NCBI GenBank assembly: GCA_937873275.1
Contig: CALMRC010000129.1
Coordinates: forward strand, 1 to 52,896
Direction of reading: 5' to 3'
Length of the DNA: 52,896 nucleotides
Source: an uncultured Spirochaetota bacterium
Lineage (GTDB): Bacteria; Spirochaetota; Spirochaetia; Treponematales; UBA12059
Shown here: positions 40,265-47,154 of the stretch, piece after piece
Layout: every line of letters begins with the position of its first letter
How positions within the stretch are numbered: position 1 is the first letter of the stretch
The notes under the pieces: model-generated
The model's database searches: none
What the model was told of the DNA's origin: nothing
What the model saw: only the letters and a program-made list of their open reading frames with translations
Position numbers and translations under genes: made by a program

Positions 40265-40603
40265 ATGGAATTGAAGATACGCAAGACGGGTACCAACTAC
40301 ATCATCGACGTCAACGGCGAGATGGACTTGTACAACTCGTACAAGCTCAAGGAGCTGGTGATGAAGATGCTGGAGAAGAAGGTCGAGCGCTTCATCATCA
40401 ACCTGGAGAACGTCGATTACATCGATTCCAGCGGAATCGGCGCCCTCATCTACATCTGCTCCACCATCAAGAAGCAGGGATACAAGCTCGTGATCACGAA
40501 CATCCACGGTTCGGTCAAGAAGGTCATCGAGCTCACCAAGCTCATGGGTTACTTCCCGATCATGAACAGCATCGAGGAAGCCATCCTCCGCATGGAGGAG
40601 TGA
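40265..40603 (+). CDS. rsbV: STAS-domain anti-sigma factor antagonist
   Basis: 112 residues, a complete STAS domain. VDYIDSSGIGALI carries the phosphorylated serine (Ser56, second of SS) typical of RsbV/SpoIIAA. When dephosphorylated by the upstream phosphatase it should bind the kinase/anti-sigma factor encoded next. Strong Shine-Dalgarno AAGGAGG, though 11 bases ahead of the ATG. Confidence 0.92.
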   Translation: MELKIRKTGTNYIIDVNGEMDLYNSYKLKELVMKMLEKKVERFIINLENVDYIDSSGIGALIYICSTIKKQGYKLVITNIHGSVKKVIELTKLMGYFPIMNSIEEAILRMEE

Positions 40604-40606
40604 GCC

Positions 40607-41188
40607 ATGGATTCCGCGGACACCACCTATCTTTCGGGGATCCACGAGATCCGGGTCGACGAGAACAGCCCCCTGTTCGAGAAGACCAACATGCTGTTCA
40701 AGGAATTCCCCTCGGACTACCGGCAGATCCGGTACTTCACCCTCCTGATCGTCCAATCGGCCCCCCTGGAGATCAAGGAGATCAACCTCCTGGAGCAGCA
40801 GATCTCGGAGATCATCAAGAACGCCGTGAAGCACGGGAACAAGTGCGTCCCGGAGAAGAAGGTCCGGGTCTGGTACGAGTTCGACGCCTCCCACGCCCAC
40901 CTGATCGTCCAGGACGAGGGGGAAGGGTTCAAGGACCTGGAGACCTGGAACGAATTCAACCGCCGGCGCCTGGAGAAGCTTGCGGCCCAGGACTTCGAGG
41001 GGCTCGCGGACTACGTCTCGTTCCGGACCGAATCCTCCGACGACAACGACGGCGGGAACGCCCTGTTCGCGGCCCTGGAGTACTGGAACGGCGGATTCGT
41101 CTACAACACCCGGCGGAACGCCGTGGCCATGCTCAAGAAGTACCCCCAGAGACACCTGGGGGTCACCCTGGAGGACCGGACCGGCTGA
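40607..41188 (+). CDS. rsbW: RsbW-like serine kinase / anti-sigma factor
   Basis: 193 residues. GHKL ATPase with N-box EIIKNAVKHGNK (68-79) and G1 box DEGEGF (103-108). The G2 part is represented by DDNDGGNALFAAL. The N-terminal 60 residues and the insertion WNEFNRRRLEKLAAQDFEGLADYV are longer than in SpoIIAB. It follows rsbV by three bases, so a partner switch phosphatase/antagonist/kinase is well supported. No sigma factor gene is in the window, so the final target is unknown. Confidence 0.85.
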   Translation: MDSADTTYLSGIHEIRVDENSPLFEKTNMLFKEFPSDYRQIRYFTLLIVQSAPLEIKEINLLEQQISEIIKNAVKHGNKCVPEKKVRVWYEFDASHAHLIVQDEGEGFKDLETWNEFNRRRLEKLAAQDFEGLADYVSFRTESSDDNDGGNALFAALEYWNGGFVYNTRRNAVAMLKKYPQRHLGVTLEDRTG

Positions 41189-41206
41189 GGCTCGGGGCTC
41201 CGGCCC

Positions 41207-42454
41207 CTAGAGCAGGCCCCGCATCGGGAGCCCCTCGATGCTGGTGGCGTCGTCGTCCGTGAAGGGCCGGCCGTAGAGGTACTCGAAGAGGTACCGGAAA
41301 TCCTCCGGGGCGATGTGGGTGAAGGCCACGCCGTAGAACGCCCCCTGCTCGTCCAGGAAACGCCGGCGGACCACCCCCCCCGCGGAAAGGTTCCGCTTCC
41401 CCGTGGACAGGGTCACCACGATCTCGGATCCCTCCAGAAGGGCCCGCTGCAGGGACTCGTCGGTACTACCGAAGAGGATGCCCCCCGCGGACAGGTCGAT
41501 GGTCTCCGTGGATATGCCGGCCCCCCGGCGGGGCGCGTTCCGGAAGTATCCGTTGATCTTGAGGGACCAGGCCAGGACTTTCGCGAATTGTGCGAACGTA
41601 TCCAGGACCCCCAGGTCGAAGGGGGCCTTGCCGGGCTGGCGGTTCAGGATGTGCACGAAGCCCACCACGTATTCCTGGAACAGGATGGGGATCTTGAGCT
41701 CCGAGAGCACCCCCTCCACGCGCTTGGCCCGCTCGAACCGGGCCAGCTCGTCCTCCCGGTAGGCCGGCTCCACGCCGTGCTCCTCGAAGAGCTCCAGGAA
41801 ATCGTCCCGGGTCAGGATGCGCTGGGAAGCGTAGGGATCCACGACGGGGATGCCCCCGATCGCGGTGGGCAGATAGTAGATGCGTCCGTGCCGGGTCATC
41901 AACTCTTCCTCGATCCCCTCGGGACCCCGTGCCTTGAACATGACCACGGCCCGGTCGGAGGCGATCTTGGCGGCCTTGCGATAGAACTCCTGCATGAGTT
42001 TGCGGATGTCCCGGGGCTCGAATTCCGGATTCGCCTGGGGCTCCTCCACGGGATCGAAGGCCTCGGAGGAGGGGAAGGGGAGTTCGTACCGCTCTCCCTT
42101 GAAGGAGAAGGACACGGTAAGCCCGGCCGGCGGGGTCATCCGGGGGTAGCGGCGGCTCAGGTTTTTCCAGACCGTGTCGGGCATTTCCGTGACCAGACGG
42201 CCCTCGCCGGATTCCTTGACCCGGGCGCGGAAGGCGACGGTCTGCCCCCGGACCAGGAAGGTGAAGTCCAGGCCGGCCCCCTTGGACAGGACGCGGAGGG
42301 GGGCGGAATGGCGGAACACGACGAACTTGTCCCGGACCTCCGCGATCCGCACGGCCCACTCGGTCCCCCCCGCGGACATCAGGATTTCCAGGTTCTCGTC
42401 GCAGGCCGCCCGGAGCAGGAATTCCCGCTCCACGCGCTTGACCGGTACCGCCAT
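41207..42454 (-). CDS. PilZ-domain protein with N-terminal YcgR-like region
   Basis: 415 residues. The N-terminal 110 residues are all-beta and resemble a PilZN/YcgR-type domain (LDFTFLVRGQTVAFRARVKE), with RRYPRMTPP after it. A mixed region (130-310, QEFYRKAAKIASDRAVVMF...) may be a degenerate sensor domain. Residues 315-400 form a PilZ domain (TIDLSAGGILFGSTD, VVRRRFLDEQGAFYGVAFTHI). Such large PilZ proteins (some filed under DUF1577) are common in spirochaetes. It is the downstream gene of a two-gene minus-strand unit with the lipoprotein gene (6-base gap). Confidence 0.78.
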   Translation of the reverse strand: MAVPVKRVEREFLLRAACDENLEILMSAGGTEWAVRIAEVRDKFVVFRHSAPLRVLSKGAGLDFTFLVRGQTVAFRARVKESGEGRLVTEMPDTVWKNLSRRYPRMTPPAGLTVSFSFKGERYELPFPSSEAFDPVEEPQANPEFEPRDIRKLMQEFYRKAAKIASDRAVVMFKARGPEGIEEELMTRHGRIYYLPTAIGGIPVVDPYASQRILTRDDFLELFEEHGVEPAYREDELARFERAKRVEGVLSELKIPILFQEYVVGFVHILNRQPGKAPFDLGVLDTFAQFAKVLAWSLKINGYFRNAPRRGAGISTETIDLSAGGILFGSTDESLQRALLEGSEIVVTLSTGKRNLSAGGVVRRRFLDEQGAFYGVAFTHIAPEDFRYLFEYLYGRPFTDDDATSIEGLPMRGLL

Positions 42455-42460
42455 GCCGCC

Positions 42461-43189
42461 TCACCTTCCCGTGGGTTTCACGGTCCGTATCGTCGGATCG
42501 AAGAGTCCCCGCTCCCCGCCGGGAATCCAGGGTTCCGATTCCCGATCCAGGACCACCAGCTCCAGGCCCCAGCCGGTACCCGGAGTGTCCGCCAGGATCG
42601 CATCCCCCAGGATCCTGCCCTTCCGACCGACCAGGAGGACGGGGAAGATCCATCCCCCCTCGGGACGGGGAAGGCCCCGACCCAGTCTCCACCGGAGCAC
42701 CCGGGATCCGTCGTCCAGCAAATCCTTCACCATGAATAGTATCACATCCCGGGCGTCCGGAACCGCGCCTTCCACCCGCCCTTCCGTCAGGCCGTCCAGG
42801 AATATCCGGGCGGCGTCGACCGCGGAGGATTGGGGCGACCCGGAGGCCGAAAGATCCTCCAGGTCTCCCAGGGAGTAATCCGCGGGCAGGAACCGCGCCA
42901 GGGGCCGGTTTCCGATCAGGCGGTCCGGGGTCGCGGCCCGGAGGGGCGGTTCTCCGGGGGAAGCCGGCCGGGCGGCGGGGGTCCCCGTCCGGGAAGCGGG
43001 TTCTATGGGGCGGGAACCGGATTTCGCGGGCGCCGCCGCCTCCCCGGACGGGCCGTCGGCGCCCGGGGAAGCGGCGTCCGGCGGCGGGCGGGTGCAGGCC
43101 GCGAGCGCGGCGGACGCCAGGGCGGCGGACGCCAAGACGGCGGCCGCGAGGAAGACAAGCAAGGGTTCGGCGTTGCGCGTCGGGATCAC
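42461..43189 (-). CDS. Lipoprotein, unknown function
   Basis: 242 residues. Signal peptide with hydrophobic residues 9-30 (LLVFLAAAVLASAALASAAL) and a lipobox LAAC with Cys32. A Pro/Ala/Ser-rich spacer (33-85) follows, then a folded region without recognised motifs (RFLPADYSLGDLEDL, VILFMVKDLLDDGSRVLRWRLGRGL). Predicted to be anchored to a membrane by Cys32. The start is GTG without a Shine-Dalgarno; the promoter's -10 ends eight bases before it, so a leaderless transcript is likely. Confidence 0.75.
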   Translation of the reverse strand: MIPTRNAEPLLVFLAAAVLASAALASAALAACTRPPPDAASPGADGPSGEAAAPAKSGSRPIEPASRTGTPAARPASPGEPPLRAATPDRLIGNRPLARFLPADYSLGDLEDLSASGSPQSSAVDAARIFLDGLTEGRVEGAVPDARDVILFMVKDLLDDGSRVLRWRLGRGLPRPEGGWIFPVLLVGRKGRILGDAILADTPGTGWGLELVVLDRESEPWIPGGERGLFDPTIRTVKPTGR

Positions 43190-43197
43190 GATATCGT

Positions 43198-43226
43198 AGT
43201 ATGGGGGCTCGGGAGGATCGGGTCAA
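43198..43226 (-). promoter_or_regulatory. Promoter of the lipoprotein/PilZ pair
   Basis: On the minus strand: TTGACC (43226-43221), 17-base spacer, CATACT (43203-43198), eight bases before the GTG. Confidence 0.5.
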
Positions 43227-43291
43227 ATGGTATCCGGAGAACAGGGTATGGTCCGGGGGGTGTCTCCGGGCGCCGGGCGCCGGAGGGCGCG

Positions 43292-44137
43292 TTGACCTGG
43301 CGGCCCGGTCCCGAACTTCGGGCGGCCCTGCGGGGCGATCCGTCCCCCTGGGCCGATCGGTTCGTCCGCCGTGTGGGCGCGGCGATCCACCGGTTCGGGA
43401 TGATCCGGGCCGGGGACGGAGTCCTCGTGGGGGTCTCCGGGGGAAAGGATTCCCTGGCCCTCTGTCTGGCCCTGGAGCTGCGACGCCGCCGGGTGCGGGA
43501 CGGCTACCGCCTGGCCGCCGGGATGGTGGACTGGGACGACCGGCCCGCGGATCCCGGGTATCTCGAGGATCTCCGGGCCTTCCTCGACACCGTCGGGATC
43601 CCCTTCCGGTCGCGATCCGCCTCCCGCGTCTCCGCCCGGACCGGGGCCTGGGGGTGTTACGAGTGCGCCCGGGCCCGGAAGCGGGAGCTCTTCCGGGCCG
43701 CCCGGGAGATGGGGTTCGGGACCGTGGCCCTGGGGCATCACCTGGACGACATGGCGGAAACCCTCCTTCTGAACCTGGCCGTCCACGGCCGGTTCGAGGG
43801 CATGGAGCCTTCGCGCTCCTTCTTCGGGGGCGAGGTCCGGGTGGTCCGCCCCCTCTGCGCCGTCCGGGAGGGCACCGTGCGGACCTTCGCGGAGCGCATG
43901 GAGCTGCCCGTCCTGGCCTCGGAGTGCCCCCGGGGCGCGGAGAACCCGCGGCGAAAGGTCAAGGACCTCCTTGTGGAGATGGCGAAAATCCATAGACTAG
44001 TACGGGAACACCTATTCGCCGCGTACGTCGGGATGCCGGAGGGCGAGCCGTCGGACGCGGGCGGCATCGCGGACGGCCGGGAATCCGGGGCGCGTGAATC
44101 GCCGGGGGGAGGGCGGGCATGGAAATCCACAATCTAA
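43292..44137 (+). CDS. TtcA-like tRNA thiolation enzyme (PP-loop ATPase)
   Basis: 281 residues. The PP-loop is VGVSGGKDSLAL (SGGKDS at 49-54), which adenylates the tRNA base before sulfur insertion. The cysteine pair C122-YE-C125 and a later ASEC form the 4Fe-4S site of the TtcA/TtuA group, and ALGHHLDDMAETLLLNL is the TtcA hallmark. The likely product is 2-thiocytidine at position 32 of tRNA. The start is taken at TTG 43292 behind GGAGGG; no ATG or GTG near it is in frame. The C-terminal 35 residues (after AAYVGMPEG) look unstructured. It overlaps the ComFB-like gene by 19 bases. Confidence 0.83.
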   Translation: MTWRPGPELRAALRGDPSPWADRFVRRVGAAIHRFGMIRAGDGVLVGVSGGKDSLALCLALELRRRRVRDGYRLAAGMVDWDDRPADPGYLEDLRAFLDTVGIPFRSRSASRVSARTGAWGCYECARARKRELFRAAREMGFGTVALGHHLDDMAETLLLNLAVHGRFEGMEPSRSFFGGEVRVVRPLCAVREGTVRTFAERMELPVLASECPRGAENPRRKVKDLLVEMAKIHRLVREHLFAAYVGMPEGEPSDAGGIADGRESGARESPGGGRAWKSTI

Positions 44138-44814
44138 TGGAAGACATCGTGCGGAGCGCCGTGGACGAGCTCTTCGACGCGGAGGAGCGGGATCCGAAGC
44201 TGGGATTCTGCACCTGTCCCCAGTGCCGGATGGACGTGAGCTGCTACGTCCTCAACCGGATCCCCCCGGAGTACGTGACCTCCGGTCGGGGAGTCGTGCA
44301 CGGCGAGACCGATTGGTCCGGCAAGGTCCAGCGGACCGCGGACGTCCTGACCCTGGTCCGGGAAGGCTGGACCCGGATCAACCAGAAGAAGCGTCCCCAG
44401 TACCACCAGGGTTCCCCGGTCGCGATCTCGAAGCTCCCCGCCGGCCCGGTCTTCAACTTCCCCTCCCTGATGGGCCGCCTGTTCAACGGGGTGGATTTTT
44501 CCCCCCTCGCGGATATCCAGGTTGGATTGTACCGGGGGGAGGAACTCCTGCCCATGATCGATCCCAACTGGCAAAACCCCTGCCGGGTCGTGCAGGAGAC
44601 CGAGGGCATGTACATCTTCTGGCCCCGACCCCTGCCCGCGGCGACCCCGGGGGAGGAGGCGGTATTCCAGTTGCGGGTCCGTGCCGATATACCCGGCTTC
44701 GAGGAAGTGTCCCACTACTTCGAGCTTTCCTTGACGGCGGAATCCTCCGCGGTGGACCAGATCACCGTGCGCAAGGTGCACAAACTGCCGGATCTGTACG
44801 TGTTTCCTAAGTGA
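44119..44814 (+). CDS. ComFB-domain protein
   Basis: 231 residues. The N-terminal 90 residues fit the late-competence ComFB family: MEDIVRSAVDELF, then a cysteine cluster C31-x-C33-x2-C36 and Cys42, then VLNRIPPEYVTSGRG. ComFB proteins from cyanobacteria have been shown to bind cyclic dinucleotides, so this may be another c-di-GMP/c-di-AMP reader in a region with two PilZ proteins. The C-terminal 130 residues (LPAGPVFNFPSLM..., MYIFWPRPLPAATPGEEAVFQLRVRADIPG) are all-beta and not recognised. The stop codon is supplied by repeat element D. Confidence 0.78.
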   Translation: MEIHNLMEDIVRSAVDELFDAEERDPKLGFCTCPQCRMDVSCYVLNRIPPEYVTSGRGVVHGETDWSGKVQRTADVLTLVREGWTRINQKKRPQYHQGSPVAISKLPAGPVFNFPSLMGRLFNGVDFSPLADIQVGLYRGEELLPMIDPNWQNPCRVVQETEGMYIFWPRPLPAATPGEEAVFQLRVRADIPGFEEVSHYFELSLTAESSAVDQITVRKVHKLPDLYVFPK

Positions 44815-44935
44815 ACGGTGGACAGTGGACGGAAGGGAGTTCCGATATTCATCCGGATCCAGCGCGATAGCGTAGGAATCTACGGAACTCGGTAGTCATA
44901 TCCGTTTACCGTCCACCGTCCACGGTTTACCGCAC
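44811..44935. repeat. Inverted tandem-repeat element, copy D (between convergent genes)
   Basis: Left arm (44811-44834): GTGAACG, GTGGACA, GTGGACG, GAA. Right arm (44901-44935), read on the minus strand: GTGCG, GTAAACC, GTGGACG, GTGGACG, GTAAACG, GA. The core contains a separate inverted repeat GAGTTCCG (44837-44844) / CGGAACTC (44883-44890). The left arm gives the TGA of the ComFB-like gene, and the right arm the TAA of the convergent small gene. Confidence 0.82.
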
Positions 44936-45169
44936 ATACTCCATCAGCTCGAACGCGGGTATCAGCTCCAGGTAGTGGAGGATGTCCAGCATCCCCCGGG
45001 TCTCGGTGTGCCGGATCTTCACGACCCGGAAGGCGATGATCCGGGCCGTGGTCAGGGGCAGGTCCAGGGGGTGCCCGTTGTGGTCCACCATCTGGCCGAT
45101 GGACAACCGCCGGGGGATTTCCTGGGTATCCCCCTCCGGGAAGACGACATAGCTGGTCTCGACGGTCAT
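44927..45169 (-). CDS. Small protein of unknown function
   Basis: 80 residues, soluble, beta-rich at the start (TVETSYVVFPEGDTQEIPRR) and ending in a helix (MLDILHYLELIPAFELMEYVR). No family recognised. It is preceded by a well-formed promoter whose -10 ends six bases before the ATG and there is no Shine-Dalgarno, so a leaderless mRNA is predicted. It is divergent from mraZ. The stop codon lies in repeat element D. Confidence 0.7.
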   Translation of the reverse strand: MTVETSYVVFPEGDTQEIPRRLSIGQMVDHNGHPLDLPLTTARIIAFRVVKIRHTETRGMLDILHYLELIPAFELMEYVR

Positions 45170-45175
45170 GCGCCC

Positions 45176-45204
45176 AGTCTACCGGTCCGGGGCGCTCCGC
45201 GCAA
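45176..45204 (-). promoter_or_regulatory. Promoter of the small unknown gene
   Basis: On the minus strand: TTGCGC (45204-45199), 17-base spacer, TAGACT (45181-45176). The -10 ends six bases before the ATG. Between this promoter and that of mraZ lies an AT-rich stretch (45230-45300) with no further feature seen. Confidence 0.52.
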
Positions 45205-45306
45205 CCGGATTTCCCGGGTCCGTATCCACGTAAAAACAACTATACATCCGTTGCCATAAATTATGATTATTTTTTCTGTCTCCTCGATTCCGTCTACTTT
45301 AGGCGG

Positions 45307-45334
45307 TTGACAATGGAATTTTGAGGGATAGTAT
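45307..45334 (+). promoter_or_regulatory. Promoter of the mraZ-ftsA cluster
   Basis: A perfect TTGACA (45307-45312), a 16-base spacer and TAGTAT (45329-45334). It sits directly upstream of the MraZ boxes. Confidence 0.65.
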
Positions 45335-45343
45335 AGGATCAGG

Positions 45344-45379
45344 TGGGAAATAGTGGGAAATAATAGGAAAGAGTGGTAT
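45344..45379 (+). promoter_or_regulatory. MraZ-binding repeat boxes
   Basis: TGGGAA at 45344, TGGGAA at 45354, TAGGAA at 45364 and TGGTAT at 45374 are spaced exactly 10 bp, one helical turn. This is the TGGG direct-repeat pattern bound by MraZ at its own promoter. The fourth, degenerate unit runs into the mraZ ATG (45378), and the third unit (AGGAAAGAG) doubles as the only ribosome-binding sequence. Confidence 0.75.
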
Positions 45380-45821
45380 GGAACTTCTCACGGGTGAGTT
45401 CCGGAATACCCTGGACGAAAAGGGCAGGCTCTCCCTGCCCGCCAAGCTCCGCGGGGAGCTTCCGGGGAACCTTCTGGTCGTCACCCAGGGGATCGATTCC
45501 TGCCTCTGGCTCTTTCCTCCCGAGCAGTGGAAGACCCTTTCGGCCAAGCTGCTCGAGCAGACCAGCCTGTTCCACGCGCGGGCCCGCCTGATCCAGCGCC
45601 GTATCCTGGCCCCCAGCCAGGAGCTCGAGGTGGACAAGGCCGGACGCATCGCGATCCCCCAGGCCTTGCGGGAGTTCGCGGGGCTCAACAAGGAATGCGT
45701 GATCCTCGGGATCACGAAGTACATCGAGATCTGGGACGCCGAGGCCTACAGGAAGTACCTGGAGGAGAACGAGTCGGAGTTCCTGGCGGCCGCCGAGGAA
45801 CTCGGCGGGCTGACCCTCTAG
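45378..45821 (+). CDS. mraZ: Transcriptional regulator MraZ
   Basis: 147 residues with two SpoVT/AbrB-like domains: residues 5-50 (GEFRNTLDEKGRLSLPAKLR) and 78-125 (APSQELEVDKAGRIAIPQALREFAGL). It forms ring-shaped oligomers that bind tandem TGGG repeats and control the division and wall cluster. It is the first gene of the cluster, directly behind its own boxes. Confidence 0.96.
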   Translation: MELLTGEFRNTLDEKGRLSLPAKLRGELPGNLLVVTQGIDSCLWLFPPEQWKTLSAKLLEQTSLFHARARLIQRRILAPSQELEVDKAGRIAIPQALREFAGLNKECVILGITKYIEIWDAEAYRKYLEENESEFLAAAEELGGLTL

Positions 45822-45829
45822 GAACCGGA

Positions 45830-46867
45830 ATGGAGATCGTCCATATTCCGGTCCTCCTGGGGGAAGTTCTGGACCGCCTGATCCCGCCCCGCCCGGACGG
45901 GCTCATGGTGGACGCGACCCTGGGGGAGGGGGGGCACGCGGAGGCCTTCCTTTCCCGGTACCCCCGCCTGCGGTACCTCGGAGTGGACGCGGACGAGGAG
46001 ATACAGGCCAAGGCTCGGACCCGGCTTGCGCCGTACGGCGGCAGGATCCGGTTCGCGAGATCGTACTACGACGTGTTTTTCGGGGAATTCCGGAAGGAGG
46101 TGGAAGAAGGAAGAGAGGAGCGTCCCGGGCTGATCCTGTTCGACCTGGGCGTATCCATGTTCCATTTCCGGGAATCGGGGCGGGGGTTCAGCCTCCAGGG
46201 CGATGAGCCGCTGGACATGAGGCTGGACCGATCGACTGGGAGGACCGCCGCGGATCTCGTGAACGGGCTGGATCGCTCGGAGTTGGAACGGTTGTTCCGG
46301 GACTACGGGGAAGAGCCGTTTTCGGGGCGGATCGCCCGGGTGATCGTGGAAGAGCGGGGCGGACATCCGTTTACGACGTCCAGCCGCCTCGCCCAGACGA
46401 TCCTCCGGGCCGTCCCCGGAAAATTCCGCCACGGCCGCATCCATCCGGCGACCCGGTGCTTCCAGGCCCTCCGGATAGCGGTGAACGACGAGCTGGGCCG
46501 GGCGGAACGGGCTCTCCGGGACGCGGCGGAATCGCTGGAGATCGGTGGGCTCCTGGGGGTCATCAGTTTCCACTCCCTGGAGGACAGGATCGTCAAGAAC
46601 CTGTTCCGATCCCTGGCCGCCGCGCCGGAACCCGGGGCGGCGGAATCCGTCGCGGGTCTCAAGACCGCGCCGGCGGCGCCGATACCTAAGAACAGGAGTC
46701 CCCTCCTCGAGATCGTGACCAAAAAGCCCATCGCGCCCGGCCCGGAGGAGACGGCGGCCAATCCCGCCTCCCGGAGCGCGAAACTCAGGATCGCCCGCAG
46801 GGCGGATCCGGAACGACCGGTCCCGGGCAAGTACCGCGGCCGGAGAGAGGAAGAGCAATCATCGTGA
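45830..46867 (+). CDS. rsmH: 16S rRNA (cytosine-1402-N4) methyltransferase RsmH
   Basis: 345 residues. Standard start HIPVLLGEVLDRL, SAM loop VDATLGEGGHAEAFL, LFDLGVSMFHF (the DLGVSxxQ region with Met/Phe/His changes), GRIHPATRCFQALRIAVNDEL and GVISFHSLEDRIVK. It methylates N4 of C1402 in 16S rRNA. It starts nine bases after mraZ. The family's usual length is about 310; the extra residues lie in the Ala/Pro-rich stretch around 263-285. Confidence 0.96.
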   Translation: MEIVHIPVLLGEVLDRLIPPRPDGLMVDATLGEGGHAEAFLSRYPRLRYLGVDADEEIQAKARTRLAPYGGRIRFARSYYDVFFGEFRKEVEEGREERPGLILFDLGVSMFHFRESGRGFSLQGDEPLDMRLDRSTGRTAADLVNGLDRSELERLFRDYGEEPFSGRIARVIVEERGGHPFTTSSRLAQTILRAVPGKFRHGRIHPATRCFQALRIAVNDELGRAERALRDAAESLEIGGLLGVISFHSLEDRIVKNLFRSLAAAPEPGAAESVAGLKTAPAAPIPKNRSPLLEIVTKKPIAPGPEETAANPASRSAKLRIARRADPERPVPGKYRGRREEEQSS

Positions 46868-47154
46868 AGCGCGTCCTTGCCGTGTTCGCCGTCCTTACGG
46901 TTCCCCTTCTCCTGCTGGCCACGGTCCGACAGACCGCCCGGTTCCAGACCCTCCGCGCGGAAGCCCTTCGACTGGAGGCCCTGCAGATGGATTGGATCGA
47001 GCAGAACCGGAAGCTCCTGGCCGCCATTTCCGTCCTGTCCTCCCGGTCCCGGGTGGACGAGGCCGCCCGGGACAGCCTGGGACTGGTGCCGGTGCGGCCG
47101 GAGGGCATCCTGCGGATCAAGATCGAGAGCGCCGGGAGCGGCATCGATGGCTGA
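46864..47154 (+). CDS. ftsL: FtsL-like division protein
   Basis: 96 residues, GTG start overlapping the rsmH TGA (GTGA). One membrane segment (residues 4-20, VLAVFAVLTVPLLLLAT) and a periplasmic coiled coil (ARFQTLRAEALRLEALQMDWIEQNRKL), then SRSRVDEAARDSLGLVPVRPEGIL, the D-x-A-x-x-x-L-G-L/M motif common in FtsL/DivIC. It would bridge FtsQ and FtsW/FtsI. The identification rests on size, topology and position. Confidence 0.8.
   Translation: MKRVLAVFAVLTVPLLLLATVRQTARFQTLRAEALRLEALQMDWIEQNRKLLAAISVLSSRSRVDEAARDSLGLVPVRPEGILRIKIESAGSGIDG

Noticed and set aside
43201-43995. Plus-strand frame starting ATG 43201 in the TtcA-like region
   Set aside because: It is an Arg/Gly/Pro-rich shadow; the PP-loop and cysteine motifs are all in the other frame.
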